This document shows positions 33,394 through 46,248 of a stretch of DNA of 64,000 nt, piece by piece. Source of the stretch: Hypoxylon rubiginosum (lineage: Eukaryota > Ascomycota > Sordariomycetes > Xylariales > Hypoxylaceae); NCBI GenBank assembly GCA_902806565.1, contig CADCXA010000024.1, positions 310,001 through 374,000 on the forward strand, read 5' to 3'. Numbering within the stretch: position 1 is the stretch's first letter; the number at the start of each line of letters is the position of its first letter. The translations under genes were made by a program, and so were the position numbers. The notes beneath the pieces are model-generated. The model was not told the DNA's origin and did no database searches. It saw nothing but the letters and a program-made list of their open reading frames with translations.

Positions 33394-35351
33394 CTAATCT
33401 AACGCCTCGCCGCTCAGAATGCTCTTCAGGATATCAGCACCGAGTCCTTCTACGGCTTGCTCTAATTCTTTCTCTCCTACGCAGCTCGCCACCCTCTTTT
33501 CGTCCGCCAATCCGATACCAGAAGCGAACCCGCTCCTCTTTCCCCTCTTGCTCGGTGTCTGCAACATGCCAAGAGATCCCGTCTTGCCATCCACGGCAGA
33601 GACCAAAGACAATGTCTCCAAACTGCTTATGACCTCCCGAAACTCCGAGCTAGACAATGGATGCAGCACCGACTCCCGAGTGCACAGTACGCAATACGTC
33701 TCGTACAATAGCTTGATACTCGGAGCAATAGTTTGAGACTTGGACGGCGTGGCGGGTGTTGATGAAATTCGGGATGCTCTATTTCGCTTCTCGAGTGCCA
33801 CTAGGGAGCAGAGCGCTGCCTTCTGCTGTAAATTCAAGGTCTTAAGTCGCTGATTTGTCCCGTTGCTGAAGGCAGCCGCCGTAATCTTGTTAAGGTGACC
33901 TATGCTCACGCGAGGTGCCGTCTCCACTGTCAGGCTGCTCAACGACTTCGCCAGCATCGCCGATGGGCTTCTGTCCGTTGCTCGCTTCGAAGGTGAGGAC
34001 AAGTTTATATTCTCTCCCAGGGGCTTCCGGGATGGCGTAGCCAGGAGTATCTTTTCCTGAATCTCGGCCTCGTGCTTCTGCTTGGTTTCCATCTCCACAA
34101 GGTCAATTGCTCTCCGACATATTTCGAAGGCTTTACGCAAGTCGCCTGTCTGACTTGATACCTTGCGGGAGCAGAGCTCGACGGCTGCCGGGTGAATGAA
34201 CGGCAGGGAGCTACCTTCCGGCACTAGGCTCTTAAGACGGGTAGTGATAATTGTCTTGATCTGTGCTGCTGAGTACGGTAAGAACGGGAGGAGATCGGGC
34301 TTTAGGTTCCGAGACTTCAGGCGTGGGAGAAATCGATCTGTCAAATCCAACGCGTTTGCAATACCGACCAGCACGAGACGAGATGACTTTTGCATGGACC
34401 ATTCGAATAACCGGTATAGACTTTCCAGATCCAACGTGAGAATGTGGTCAATCTCGTCCAGAACAACCAGGTAGACCTCAGTCGACTTCTTACGGGATAT
34501 GAAGAGTTTCTGGGCGGTTGTGGCTGCGTCACCCTCAATAATATCCGACTCGTCGCAGACTTGGTCTAAGAGGGTGCCGTAGAGATCCTTCGATGATTTT
34601 ATGCTCATGCAATTGATATAGGCCTTCTTTACTGTTCCCTCCTCGGCTAACTCTTGAGTAACTTCATTTACCATCGCACTCTTTCCCGTTCCCGGCGGTC
34701 CGCTAACGTAGATGCATCCGCTAGGGTTCGGTTTTGAGCATCGCTGTAGGAAACCCTTGAGCTGCGCGCGCTCATCGTCTCTCCCAATCAATTGACCGGG
34801 AACGGCACTTCGGGAAAAGAGCTGGCGCGCGTGGTGATAGACCGTTTGTACGGCTGTAGGTGTGAGTGGTGTCGTTGGGAAAAGTCGCTTCGATATTTTG
34901 CCAGCAGACATAACCCGATGACGAGGTGTGACGGGCACTTTAGAAAGAGCATCTCGGAAGCGAGGCGTACTCGGGGTAAGCGGAGTGCATTCCACTGCTA
35001 TTTCAATTAGACAATGTTCTTCGTTAGTATATAGAGAGCACTTTACCCTTTTTCCTACTTTCCTCATCGCGAGCTCGTCGAGAAGGAGTCGTCTTGATCG
35101 GTAATTCCTCCGGAATGTCTACCACGCCAGTGTCGCAATGGGACTCGTCTTTAACAGTAACTTCCTCCGGATCAACGTTTTCGTCGTTCAGTAAAGCGCT
35201 ACGAGTCTGTCTTCTTGTTCGTTTCGAAGGGAGATCGGTCACTTTTGGGTTCGGAGTTAGTAGCTATCCCCTAGGACAAGAAACCAATTTTTTCGCTCTT
35301 ACCTAGCTCATCTGAACCCCTAGTTCTTTTTCCGAGAGCAGACCGTGCCAT
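33394..35351 (-). CDS. CDC6: Replication licensing ATPase Cdc6/Cdc18
   Basis: This encodes 615 residues in three exons (35351-35303, 35241-35047, 34997-33394) with introns of 61 and 49 nt. The basic N-terminus (MARSALGKRTRG, KRTRRQTRS) holds several Ser/Thr-Pro sites (TPLTPSTPRFR, VTPRHR, FPTTPLTP), the usual CDK targets. The AAA+ core has Walker A GPPGTGKS (about 181-188), Walker B VVLDEID (about 259-265) and sensor 1 GIANALDLTDR. A C-terminal winged-helix part follows. Cdc6 loads the MCM helicase onto ORC-bound origins in G1 nucleus. The first intron ends in AAG, a less usual acceptor, chosen because it joins the frames and gives the expected basic start. Confidence 0.93.
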
Positions 35352-36207
35352 CTCGATTGCAATTGTTGGCTCTTTCAAGGAAAGTATGAAGCTGTAAAGG
35401 GTGGATTGGTGGGATGTGAAATAATTGTTCTTTGTGCAAGAATGATGGGAGGGATTGATTCAAGGTAAGATGGAGTCGGAAGTTAGGTGGACTCAGGAAA
35501 TTGGAATGGAGAAAACGACGCGAGTCTACAAAAAGACGCGACACCTCAAAGTCGCGTAAAGTGGTTTCGACGCGACCCACTCTATTTGCCTAAGGACTGG
35601 AGGACTCGCGCAGTCGCGCTGAAATGTGGCTGGTTAGTGGGGCTCGAAGGACCTTACAGACTCACTAGCCTCCCCCACCTTTCGTCTTAGCAAACCCAAG
35701 GGGCACGAGTTTAAAAGGGGGGGGATAGGTTCGATTCCTATCAGCGCCACCTAGGTATTTGGTATCCCCCTCTTTTCTAAAGGGGCATCATCTAATAAGC
35801 TAATAAGCTTAAACGTGCATGACTGATGACTGGAACAAGGCGATCTCCGAACAGCTGGAATGCCTTTTATCTCTTGGCCCACCAGCTGCCGGGCAATACA
35901 CCACTGACAAGGAATTGATTAGTCAAGCGTATCTGCAATCTGCAACCGGTGACCGTCGGGTATCTATCTGTATGCGCCTACCTTACACAGTCGCCACATC
36001 ACTCGGATCCCACTCTTGGGGTCATACCGTATACCGTATACCGTGATGAATTATGTGTGTTTCCCAATCTCGTCTCTGACTGGTTGTTTTGCTATTTTCT
36101 TTTATAACTTTGTAATTGTGTTAATGTCATCCCCAAGCAAATCCATGGTTCGTGGGTAGGACGGCTTTTATGTCTAAGTCCGGACTTCTCGCTTTCACAT
36201 CATCGAT
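35352..36207. other. Divergent promoter region, CDC6 and Moco sulfurase
   Basis: This contains CGCGACACC/GTCGCGTAAAG stretches near 35515-35580 on the CDC6 side. Such ACGCG-type words resemble MluI cell-cycle boxes (ACGCGA appears at 35517 and again at 35536), which would fit CDC6, but this is only suggestive. A tRNA-like B box (GGTTCGATTCC) at about 35728-35738 lacks a matching 5' half. Confidence 0.35.
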
Positions 36208-38740
36208 ATGATGGACGCTGGTAACACCGCGTACGATAACCGTATCGAGTCGCTTCGACAAGATGAGTTTCCCGTGCTACGAGGCAAGTTTTACCGATAG
36301 CTCTTTTTTGCAAGTGTATGTTAAATTAACAGGCTTCACAGATCAAGTCTATCTCGACCATGCCGGGACAACGCTATATGCGAAGTCTCTCATAGACAAG
36401 TTCTCGGCTGACATGACGTCGAATCTCTTCGGCAATCCTCATTCAGCTTCTTTATCTTCACAGACTTCCACTTCCCGGATCGAGGACATTCGGCTCCGCG
36501 TTTTGCAATTCTTCAATGCCGATCCCTCCGAATTTGATCTCATCTTTGTTGCCAACGCAACCGCAGGTATTAAGCTTGTGGCCGAGGCGTTTAGGAGCAA
36601 TCCTCTAGGTTTCGATTACCTTTACCATCAAGCGTGTCACACTAGCTTAGTAGGCGTTCGAGAAGAAGCTACGAATAGTTTATGTCTAGACGACTCTGCC
36701 GTACTACAATGGCTTGGCGGCACCAACCTCATCCCCGAATCTGGACATTATGACAGACCGGCCCTTTTCGCCTACCCAGCGCAGTCCAATATGGACGGCT
36801 GTCGATTTCCACTGGACTGGTCTGATAAGCTACGCAGAAGTGCATTAATATCAGGTCGTCCAGTTTTCACGTTGCTTGATGCCGCTGCATTCGTCGCAAC
36901 GTCCCCATTAGATCTTGGCAACTCGGAGACCGCGCCAGATTTTACTGTGCTAAGTTTCTACAAGATATTTGGATTCCCGGATCTTGGTGGTCTCATTGTG
37001 AGACGCCAAGCGGCGCCAGTCTTCCAATCTCGAAAATACTTCGGAGGCGGCACGGTTGATATGGTAGTCTGTCTCAGGGAGCAATGGCATGCCCCCAAAA
37101 CGCAGGCCTTACATGAGTCGCTAGAGGATGGGACGTTGCCAGTGCATAGTATCGTCGCTCTAGACTCTGCCCTTGATGTTCACCGCCAGCTATTCAAATC
37201 CATGGGAGATGTCTCATTCCATACCTCTTTTCTGAGTCAAAGACTACACGATGGGTTAACTGCTTTAAGACATGGTAATGGCCAGCCAGTATGTACCATG
37301 TACTCACAACCGTCATTAGCATCGAAGAGACTAGATTCCCCATTAGGAAATGGTCCAGTCGTGGCCTTCAATTTACAAAATCACCTAGGAAGTTGGATCA
37401 GTCTAGCTGAGTTTGAGAAGCTAGCAGTGCTTAAACAATTTCATGTCCGCACGGGAGGGCTTTGCAACCCAGGTGGAATTGCACGCTCCCTTGGTCTAGA
37501 GCCGTGGGAAATGAAAAGAAATTTCTCGACTGGTTTTAGATGCGGAACTGAAAACGACATAATGGGTGGAAAGCCGACGGGAGTTATCCGTGTAAGTTTG
37601 GGGGCCATGAGTACAATTTCAGACGTGGACAAATTCATTGCTTTCGTCGCCGAGTTCTACAGGACCGAGAGTATACATGAACCCGCGCTTAGGATTACAA
37701 CTCCAGTCCACCAGGATCTCCCAGGTCTATACGTGGAAAGCATCACAATATACCCAATCAAGAGTTGTGGCGGGTTTCGCATTCCCACTAGGACAACATG
37801 GGAAGTAAGAACAGAAGGACTAGCATGGGATCGGGAGTGGTGTTTGGTTCATCGAGGCACGGGACAAGCCTTAAGTCAAAAGCGTCACCCCCGTATGGCT
37901 CTCATCCGCCCGGCAATTGACTTTACGAACGGGCAGCTACAGGTTTCGTACCGAGGACCTTCAGAGCAAGGTTTGGCTGAAATATCGGTTCCCTTGTCAG
38001 CAAACCCAGGTGTCTTTCAAGCAAACACTACGTCCAAGCCGATGGCGTCTAGAGTCTGTGGTGAAGAGATATCAGCGCAGATATATACGTCCAGCAAGGT
38101 CAACGACTTCTTCTCGACTGCTCTCGGCGTACCATGTGCACTAGCCCGCTTTCCGCCAGGTGGCTTAGGGAAGAACATGCGGCATGCTAAGGCTCACCTA
38201 CAAAAGCATCAAAAGGTTAATAGGAAGATACAGAACAAAATGCCTTGCCAGTTCCCAGGAATAGATACGCCTCCGGACTCGGATTCGGAATCCGAGAGAC
38301 AACGGATCCTGCTATCAAACGAAAGTCCTATCCTCGCCATCAACTTGTCCAGCCTTGAGGCGTTGAATCGTCACATAGTCGAGCAAGGAGGGAAAAGGAT
38401 CTCTGCAGAAGTATTCCGTGCTAATATCGTCATCGGCTCGTTAACGTCAGGCCCGCAACCATTCGCGTATTCAGAAGACCATTGGTCCAGTTTGCGAATC
38501 GGACAGCAAGATTTCAAGATGCTGGGCTCCTGTCGAAGGTGCCATATGGTATGCATAGATCAGGAAACGGCCGAAAAGAGTGAAGAGCCATTCATTACTT
38601 TAACCAAGACAAGGAGGTTTGATGGCAAGGTGTTCTTCGGGACGCACATGTGTCATATTCCCTCGTCGAGTACAGGCACCAAAGAGGCCCAATTCCCTAC
38701 TGTGACAGTAGGAGACAGCGTGCTGGTCGACCCTACCTAG
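36208..38740 (+). CDS. hxB: Molybdenum cofactor sulfurase
   Basis: This encodes 827 residues in two exons (36208-36283, 36333-38740). The N-terminal part is a cysteine-desulfurase-like PLP domain (YLDHAGTTLYAKSLI, LFGNPHSAS, the PLP lysine in SFYKIFG at Lys236, RTGGLCNPGG). The C-terminal part is a MOSC beta-barrel region (YPIKSCGG, WDREWCLV, CRRCHMVCIDQ). It moves sulfur from cysteine to the cofactor of xanthine dehydrogenase and aldehyde oxidase in the cytosol. The intron is of GC-AG type: the donor AG|GCAAGT is otherwise perfect. Without splicing, the frame would start MSFPCYEASF and lose the conserved EFPVLRG..VYLDHAG join. The length fits fungal homologues. Confidence 0.93.
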
Positions 38741-39299
38741 GATGGCTAAATAGGACCTATCTGCAGATAATAACAAACTATTCTTTTGCATGCATCTTAA
38801 TTCCTTGAATCATTCCAGGATACCGCCGGCTAATAATCATGGATCAGGAGTTCCTGGATAATTTGATTTGACAGGACCAGGTACAGTCAGGGTTGTCGCC
38901 GTGGCGGTCTCCCAGTGAATTTTATCGTTACCTAGGTGCTCACTAACGTCTCGATGCAACTTCAGAGAAACCTTGAGTATCCAAACTTACGCAGGAGCCC
39001 CAATTCTTCATTTATCAAAAATTCAACATGTTGCAAACCTTCCCCGCGGACAAGTGAAGGTACATAATTCACGATTGACAGATAGCCAACTCGGTTGGCT
39101 TGGGCAACTGGACTTTTACTGTGCATATCGAATTTTGTCGACTACGACTAATCACACTACGACTAATCACCACCGCTCGACTGCACACCAACACTCAATC
39201 ACTCACCATCTCCATACACTCAACTGCCCACCACCTTCATCCAACCCAAGTCAACACAACCCATTTCAAAAAATTTCTATTACCTACATCATCAGCAAA
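38741..39299. other. Intergenic
   Basis: This is the promoter of the next gene. It holds a short tandem of ACTACGACTAATCAC (about 39140-39170) and a C/A-rich leader up to the start. Nothing else is recognised. Confidence 0.4.
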
Positions 39300-40509
39300 A
39301 TGGGTCGTCACTCTAGCCTCCTAAAGAAGGCTACGCAACAAGCCAAGTCTAGGCCTAACACACCTTCTTCATCCCAGCCGAAGCAGGCAAAGCACATAAA
39401 GGCGCAGAACAAATACAGATTCAAATTCGACCGTAACCATGTCAAGAATATCAGACTGAAGCTTCCTTCCAGAAAGGTATACTCATGTCAACTGTCACTG
39501 TCAATCATTCTGTACGCACGATCTGTCGACACCCTCCGCATTATCCGCCACGACGACGACCTTCGATCTATCGAGGCCGAACACCACCAAGATAGCATTT
39601 CTTTTCTCGACCTCTTCTTGGATGGAGATTATTCTCCCATCCCAGTCACCCACCTAGACATGCTCGAGGAGCGTCTTGTCACAGCGCTTTCCGCCCTACA
39701 CGCCAACAGAATCTTCTATCCCATCTCCGCCAGACAGGTCGGGTTCTTACAACCCTGTCAAGGTACTCCAGATGGCACCGAGCCACGACTCTATCTTCAA
39801 TACAACAAGAAGGCCAAATGGGCTTCCAACAAACTTCCCGAGACGTGGCAGGCTGATCAGCTTTCCCACGCTAGATGTCTCTTCCGCGTCTTGAAGGCAA
39901 GTATCTGTCTAAGAGTTCCTGTAGATTCTTATGCAAGTCAAGGAAATCTAATTGTTTTCGCAGTTGCTTCTTCGGCTCAGCACTTCGTGCCAAGAACGCA
40001 TCTCGTTCAATCTTCAAGAACAACGGGATCTCGAGACCTACATCAGGAAACTTGGCCCGCCCTCTCACCATATCGACCTAATCATCAACTTCGCTGGCCC
40101 TATGACAGCACGGCTGGCGTCCGAAGTCATGCTATACCTGGTGAAGAATTCGAAGACGGGGAAAGCTTGCGTCTTCTTCAATTCCCTTTTCGGAGCATGC
40201 CTGCCTTTGGTTGGACCTAAGGCGTCTCCCGACGCCATCTGCGAGTTTTACATACAGCAGCGGCTCGACCAGTACAAGGCCAAGAGCGGCGTGGTGGTAG
40301 ACAAGGACTTGGAGGATGCGGTGGTACGCTTCACACCTGCCACACTAGCAGTATTCATTTGCTGCAGGGCCGAGATCGCGTCAAATCATGACGATTTTGA
40401 CAAAGAGCAATGGTGGCTCATGGCGAAGAACTTTACGGGTACTTGTGGCCCCAGGGATGCATGGAAGAAGGCCCGAGGAGGTAGGGATAGCTGCCTCGGA
40501 CTGCCATGA
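39300..40509 (+). CDS. Unassigned fungal protein with GC-AG intron
   Basis: This encodes 380 residues in two exons (39300-39896, 39964-40509). The N-terminus is basic (MGRHSSLLKKATQQAKSRP, KQAKHIKAQNKYRFKF), followed by mixed alpha/beta sequence; there is no signal peptide or membrane helix. The donor is AAG|GCAAGT, a GC-AG intron of 67 nt with a CTAAT branch and CGCAG acceptor. Both sides are phase 0, and the join gives CLFRVLKLLLRLSTSC, whereas reading through leaves an unrelated tail. I do not recognise the family. The start is the first in-frame ATG after a long C/A-rich leader. Confidence 0.65.
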
Positions 40510-41616
40510 TTTTCGAGTTGGATGGCGACATAGCAAATTATCAGATCAGCAGGGCTGATCCAGCGATGCCTTTAACATAAGCATATAAACTGCCTCCGAT
40601 GAGGTGGTACTACACAATTGCGAAATTATTGTCGATGCATAATCATGAACCCATCACGCTATTATATTACACATTACTACATCTTGATTTTGAACATACT
40701 TGGGTAGCCTATGGCTTCCGCTTTATTAACTGGTCTATATAGTGCCCAAGCCTGAAAGATTTCTTATCGTAGCACCCTCACCTCTAATGTCCAACCTATA
40801 CAGATCGATTCCCTACAAAAGCCAACTCACGTACAACCGTATATCCTATATGCCAACCCTATGTTTAATTCCTATCATAACTTGAGCCCCATTTCTCTAA
40901 GTAGACCCGTCAGACTGCTTCTAGAAGACATTTCATCCGGTTACAGTTCCGGTTGCAGTTCGTAAGAGCGTGTTAAACAAGTAAACAGGAACCTATCCCA
41001 ACTAAGAGATAGACGCAAAATAGAGTGCTCAAGGTCACCATAGGACTTATAACAATACTATGAACATTACTATCCACAGATTAAAGACCTGAGGATTAGG
41101 ATAAATTTATATACAACTTACTTTACACCTCTTCCCTGGTTTCACTTACCTAACCTCTTTATTGCATCCATCAAATTTACTAGGTATGGATGCTCATATT
41201 ATCACTCTAGTGATAACTTTTAGGAAGGTACCTGGATAGATTGGCGAGCAGTCGAGTTTTGGACAAGTACGTCGAGGGTCTCTCGAGCGATAACCTCGAA
41301 GCAAGCTTGGTTACGAGAGGGAAGGAGTGCGGTAGAGACGACGTTACCCAGCACCCCTTGGGGCATCTATCAGCTCCAATATTTTACAGAGAAGGAGCAG
41401 TTGCAGCAAGAATTTTCTACACAAGTCAGGATTTATTTTATTTATTCGTCTCTCACCTACCAAATCAGACGGACATGGGAGAGTCAGTACACATTAATCC
41501 TATCATCAAAAGTATTTATTATTTATTTCTTTACCTCATACCCTCCTACTAACAAGTTAATTAATTAGATACCTAATCTAACCACAACCATCGCCATTCG
41601 ACCAAACTATCTCAAT
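40510..41616. other. Intergenic
   Basis: AT-leaning sequence with only short frames lacking features (for example 41241-41552, which has no ATG start). I see no repeat or RNA gene. Confidence 0.4.
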
Positions 41617-43014
41617 ATGGAGCCCAAACCCAGAAAATCTCAGATCTTTCGACAGGCTCTCCGTCTTCTAGATGGACTAGCTTTCCAGTCAGGCCTCAAC
41701 GTGGCCAAGGACTCGGGCGATGTTCTGTTGCCCCTCATCGCGACATCGAGAAAGGAGCTTACTCCTGAAGAGGCTCGAGACTTAATCCTCGAGCGAGTCC
41801 GCCAAGCATTCCTCTACTCCGTGAAGTATGAGGATGTGTATCGCCGCCTGAACGGCAACAAGGCGTTCTGGTATCTGATCCTCGCGGATTGGAACTCGGT
41901 CCATGATACCTCTCCATTCCCCCCGGCTTCCATAGAGAAGCTCATCTCCTTGTTCGTCGGCGCCCGACGCCGCTATGAGGCAGAGCCCTCGCCTTCCGGT
42001 AGTACTGCCAACGTCCGACTCACCATGTTCATCGATCGATGGATCACAATAATCGATAATGTCAACGTCGCAATGGTTGAGCGGGCTTCTAGACGCCCTG
42101 CCAGCTTGAAGCCCCCGAAGAACGTCGACGCCTCGACCCTTGGATCGCGCACTTGGCCACCCGCACATTTCGGCGCTCTCGATGTTGCCATCATCGGCCA
42201 AGCCGCAATTCGTGAAAAAGTCTTCGACATTGACTACCTACACAAGGTAGAGGACGAAAACATGCCGGTCTATCCTACAGACCAGTCTCCTCCCTTGGAA
42301 GTGCGCAGCTACCTCAGTTGGATGGCTCTTGAGGAAACGAAGCCGAGATCACCTATCGCACTCTTTCCTGCACCTGTCGCCTTCATGGGCGACAAAGAAC
42401 GCTGCGAGTGGTACCTGCCCACAGGGCACAAGTCTCGCTTCTACGCCACGGTCAATGAATTCATTGACTACGCTCATGATGAGTTCAAGACTACCGTAGC
42501 GGGTACAATGCAAAAAAGGCGCCATGTGATCGGCCTCCTCACACCGTGGTTCTTCGAGAAGGAGTGGCTCGCAGCCACCGCCCAGGAGAGAGACCAGTCG
42601 ATCCCAACTGTTTGGCAAGGATCATGTTATCGTGCTGGTATGATGATCGCCCTAACAAGACTTAGACGCCACCACAATCGCCAGACTTGTCGCTTGGTGA
42701 TATTCAAGCCTGGCCAACCTCATTACTGGCGACCATCCCAACCATCGGAACGAAGTGAGAAGCAGAACGCCTGGGTGGAGGACCTTGTGGAGAAACTGAG
42801 ACACCACTTCCAGCTTGCAGAGGGCTGGATTGGCGGAAGATCCCAGCATCACTACGGACCTTCGCTTGACGAGCGTTCAGTTACCGCTGACTCGGTCGAA
42901 AGTTCCTCGGAAATCATGCAGGAAGTAATGCTCAATGTCAGCACTCTTCCTACTACGGAAGAAAAGCTTCGCGAGAGAGAATTCGAGCGTATGAACCTTC
43001 CGGATATCGATTAG
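41617..43014 (+). CDS. Unassigned fungal protein, 465 residues
   Basis: This single exon encodes 465 residues. The ATG follows an A/C-rich leader in good context. The sequence is soluble, without a signal peptide or membrane helix. The N-terminal half is helical (FRQALRLLDGLAFQSG, RDLILERVRQAFLYS). The middle has conserved-looking aromatic patches (GDKERCEWYLPTGHKS, LLTPWFFEKEWLA). The C-terminus is acidic and helical. Codon use is like the neighbouring genes, so the frame is real, but I cannot assign a domain. It is on the same strand as the unassigned gene upstream. Confidence 0.7.
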   Translation: MEPKPRKSQIFRQALRLLDGLAFQSGLNVAKDSGDVLLPLIATSRKELTPEEARDLILERVRQAFLYSVKYEDVYRRLNGNKAFWYLILADWNSVHDTSPFPPASIEKLISLFVGARRRYEAEPSPSGSTANVRLTMFIDRWITIIDNVNVAMVERASRRPASLKPPKNVDASTLGSRTWPPAHFGALDVAIIGQAAIREKVFDIDYLHKVEDENMPVYPTDQSPPLEVRSYLSWMALEETKPRSPIALFPAPVAFMGDKERCEWYLPTGHKSRFYATVNEFIDYAHDEFKTTVAGTMQKRRHVIGLLTPWFFEKEWLAATAQERDQSIPTVWQGSCYRAGMMIALTRLRRHHNRQTCRLVIFKPGQPHYWRPSQPSERSEKQNAWVEDLVEKLRHHFQLAEGWIGGRSQHHYGPSLDERSVTADSVESSSEIMQEVMLNVSTLPTTEEKLREREFERMNLPDID

Positions 43015-46000
43015 AGAAACATCGGCGTTGTGAAGTTTGGCGCCTGGAGGGGTAATTAAGGAGGGCGCCCAAGATGGAAGGACTGTGGAGGGAGGTATTT
43101 AAGCAATTCCCAACTTTTACACCTTCATAGCATCCTTAATACATATCCTTCTTTTCTGCCCAAGCTCATGGCAGATGACCGTCAATAATTATTGCGACTG
43201 TCCATAAAGATCAAGACCATAAGGCCATTGGCCTCCGTAGCATTATTTGCGTATGAATTTCAAGATGAATCAAAACAAGGCTTGGTTTGTTTACGTAAAT
43301 ATTAATAAGTATGTTATAATTGCCCGTAGAGTCGAGGGACGTAAAAAACGTGTTGGTGTGCATTGGTTTTCGGACTGAGGTACATGCAAATAAACGACTA
43401 GATCTTTTCGACTTAGGATTGAAAATATATTATCCCCATCGCGACAGGTATGTATTGATCGATATAGAGAATTGCTTCAAAGAAACGTCAAAATTAAAAG
43501 GGCTAGAAGGGGAAAAAGACTACAGCAACACGATTCGAACCCACTACCACTGGGGGAGTAAGTAGCCAGTCGATATGGAGGCTGCCTGAAGAAGCAACAC
43601 TAGCAAAACAAATACAAAAAAAAAGAAAAAAAAAAGGTCCCTAGTTCTTGAATCGCCGGCTGGCCATTCGGTCAGCAGCAGCCTCCGAACAGCCCGAACT
43701 CCATGAAACAGACAAAGCCGATGGCGGGGATCCGATAGTGAGACTGCGCACCGACCAGCCAGCAAACCCAAGAGGTTCGGAAGTGGTACCACTGAGCCAA
43801 CCCGCAAGCCGGCTCGTGAAATTTACTTCTGTTGCTGGGACATATAACCTTTACCTACCACCGGGTGGGAGATTTTCGGGTAATCTCTGCCGCGCCCTGG
43901 CAGCAGCTGTTGCCCAGCGCAACACAACCGCTACATTAGGCAGTCAGGGCGTCCCCCTCAGTGCATTAGAAATAAATATAAGTACCTACCGCATGTTCCA
44001 ATCTCTCTATCTACCGGCACTCCCATTCTACACATGCCCACACAGCCCCGTTATCTCAGTCCATGACAGCTCACTGACAAATTCAACTTGGTAAATTTAA
44101 TTCCTACCAGGCGATTCATTTTGGTGACTACCTGGGTAATTTAGCTGTGCCATCTAGCCACCACACGAGAACACGTTACTTATCTACACGGGCAGATCAT
44201 GTTAGCCATACATCCTTGGAACTGCCATCAACCTCCTTATTAACAAATATCGCCTACGCTTACAGTCTCTTCGAAATAGTAGCCATTTTTCCTTAATTTC
44301 CCCAGTCTTATTTCACCAACCCGCATACCATTACTTGAGCAAGATGTCTACTCCATTTATAAGCCGTTACGACACGTACTAAACGGCGCAAACCAAATTA
44401 TGTTGTTCCGTAGGGAAGTAATAATCTAACTGCAAAGCGCTGTGTATTTGAGGCCTTTTGTCGTCCCCCCTAACTCAGTCCCCTTATCCGGGCTAATAAT
44501 CTAACTTCTCATCCAAAGGGCCAAATGTTAAAAAGAGACAAGCTCGATACATTTTCGTCTAATAGCCACTTCTAAAACGCTCTAATCGATTAAACCTAAC
44601 CTAATAACACGAATGTGACAGACTTGAAGTGTAACCCCCCTATACGCAGCCCCTTATTAGGTAATCAACCCCCCTTTTCTTAGCGTCAAACGTCGTCGTA
44701 AGTGGATCACTTCTATTTGAGCCGCATAACCTTAGTCAGACGGGCTTGGAAGAATGTAGCCCGAGGATTACATAACGCCAAGTGGGGGGGCCCCCTTAGG
44801 GGATTTTGTCTTTAGGCCCCGGGCCACCGTTAACTTGCCCTTCTCAACATCCGTTATCGAAATGGCAGAAACACGCATCTTCCACATTCTAACGGCTACC
44901 AACGCGTACCCTCTCTGTTTATCAGGAGAGAGCCAAGTGATGAATTCGTGAGAATGAATCCTACGGGGATCTTCGAGCTACATCCGCGAGTTATGAGCTC
45001 GCGGACGTTCCTGATTATCCCGGCATCATGACCTCATACATCAGGAGATTAGACAACAAAACGCAAACGTCTTCCTAAGTAGCAGGTGTCTCCTCTCTTA
45101 GGGATATCCAACCAAGTCATGCCCTATACTTGAGAACGTCGACTTATCGGATCGGTAAGCTTTACATCTTTCCATTAGCTTTAGCCTCGATGTTCTATTC
45201 TATAGCGATGCACAAGCTAACACAATCTACCTTCAGATACATCTGTCCAGAATCTTCTCAACTGGAACCTATCGCAGGCTTTCCATCCATTTCGACGAGA
45301 TGCATGTGGTGATGTGAAGCATAGTGCCACTCGAGATTCGATTCGTTCCGGCGGTGTCGTCATGGGCAGTGACGTTAAAAGGCCTCAAGTAGTCGTGGGA
45401 TGCATGGTTCGATTCCCGACACAGATGGTCCTAGGCATGACGTAATGATAAAAGGCCTTCTGGATGACTACGGAACACTGTTTGGTCCTGGCATCATGTT
45501 TAGTCCTGGGCATGACGCGTAAACTGCCCCCGCGTTGCATTGGCGGCGTTGCGTTAGTTTCGCAACAACAATCACGGATGTACGGCTACTACGGAATGCA
45601 TGAGCATAATGAATTTCTGGCATGATTCTTAGGTTACCGGCATATAGATGGCGTTTCTCGTCATGTACAGTACGCATTACTCCTTTTACTTCCTCGAACC
45701 CGGAACACTAGCTTACGAGTTGTGTTGAGCAGATACGATCTAGAGGACTTCTACGTTCGGCAAAGTTCTAGTTCAAGTTCGGCGCGTCAGGTACGATGAT
45801 AATGGTAATGTACCATCTAGCACCACGGCGACCTTGCATAGGATTGATCATGGAGTGGCAATTTCATTCTCTGTATGAGCAAGCATTCGAGGCGTTTTCC
45901 AAGGTCTTGGCGCCTCTCAAGCGCTACTGTTGTGAGTGCTACTCGACAAAATGTTATACCCTACACCCATACTAATGCCATCTGCAGCGATGAAAGGGGC

Positions 46001-46065
46001 TCCATGGTCGTCATCGTCCTAGGCACGACGGTAAACGGCCTTACTCGCTCTGAAATTCAGAGTAA

Positions 46066-46091
46066 CATGTTGGATGAATACATCCAACATG
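46066..46091. repeat. Perfect 11-bp inverted repeat
   Basis: CATGTTGGATG and CATCCAACATG are separated by AATA. It is a strong hairpin in gene-poor DNA, 25 nt after a copy of the GTCCTAGGCA motif. Confidence 0.85.
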
Positions 46092-46248
46092 CTAACCCAG
46101 ATAATGGGATTCATTATTTGGAAGTACCTAATAGGTAAAACATAGAGTCAGGGAGCCTGCTCTATGAAATGACCAAGGAGTGCAGTTCGTAAATTCATTG
46201 ACGCCGTGCGTGGTGACTGCAATTCGAGAAGATCGTCGCAGGCTATAT

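Noticed and set aside
35715..35751. tRNA-like 3' half (GGTTCGATTCC B box and a CAGCGCC acceptor strand)
   Set aside because: The T arm pairs well, but no matching 5' acceptor with U8 and a D arm is found upstream. The best candidate (CGCGCTG near 35615) has a mismatch and A at position 8.
43528..43550. GGGTTCGAATC on the minus strand as a tRNA T arm
   Set aside because: The flanking bases do not form the five-pair T stem and there is no cloverleaf.
45400..45425. GGTTCGATTCCC as a tRNA B box
   Set aside because: Pairing around it forms a different hairpin and no acceptor or anticodon arm is present.
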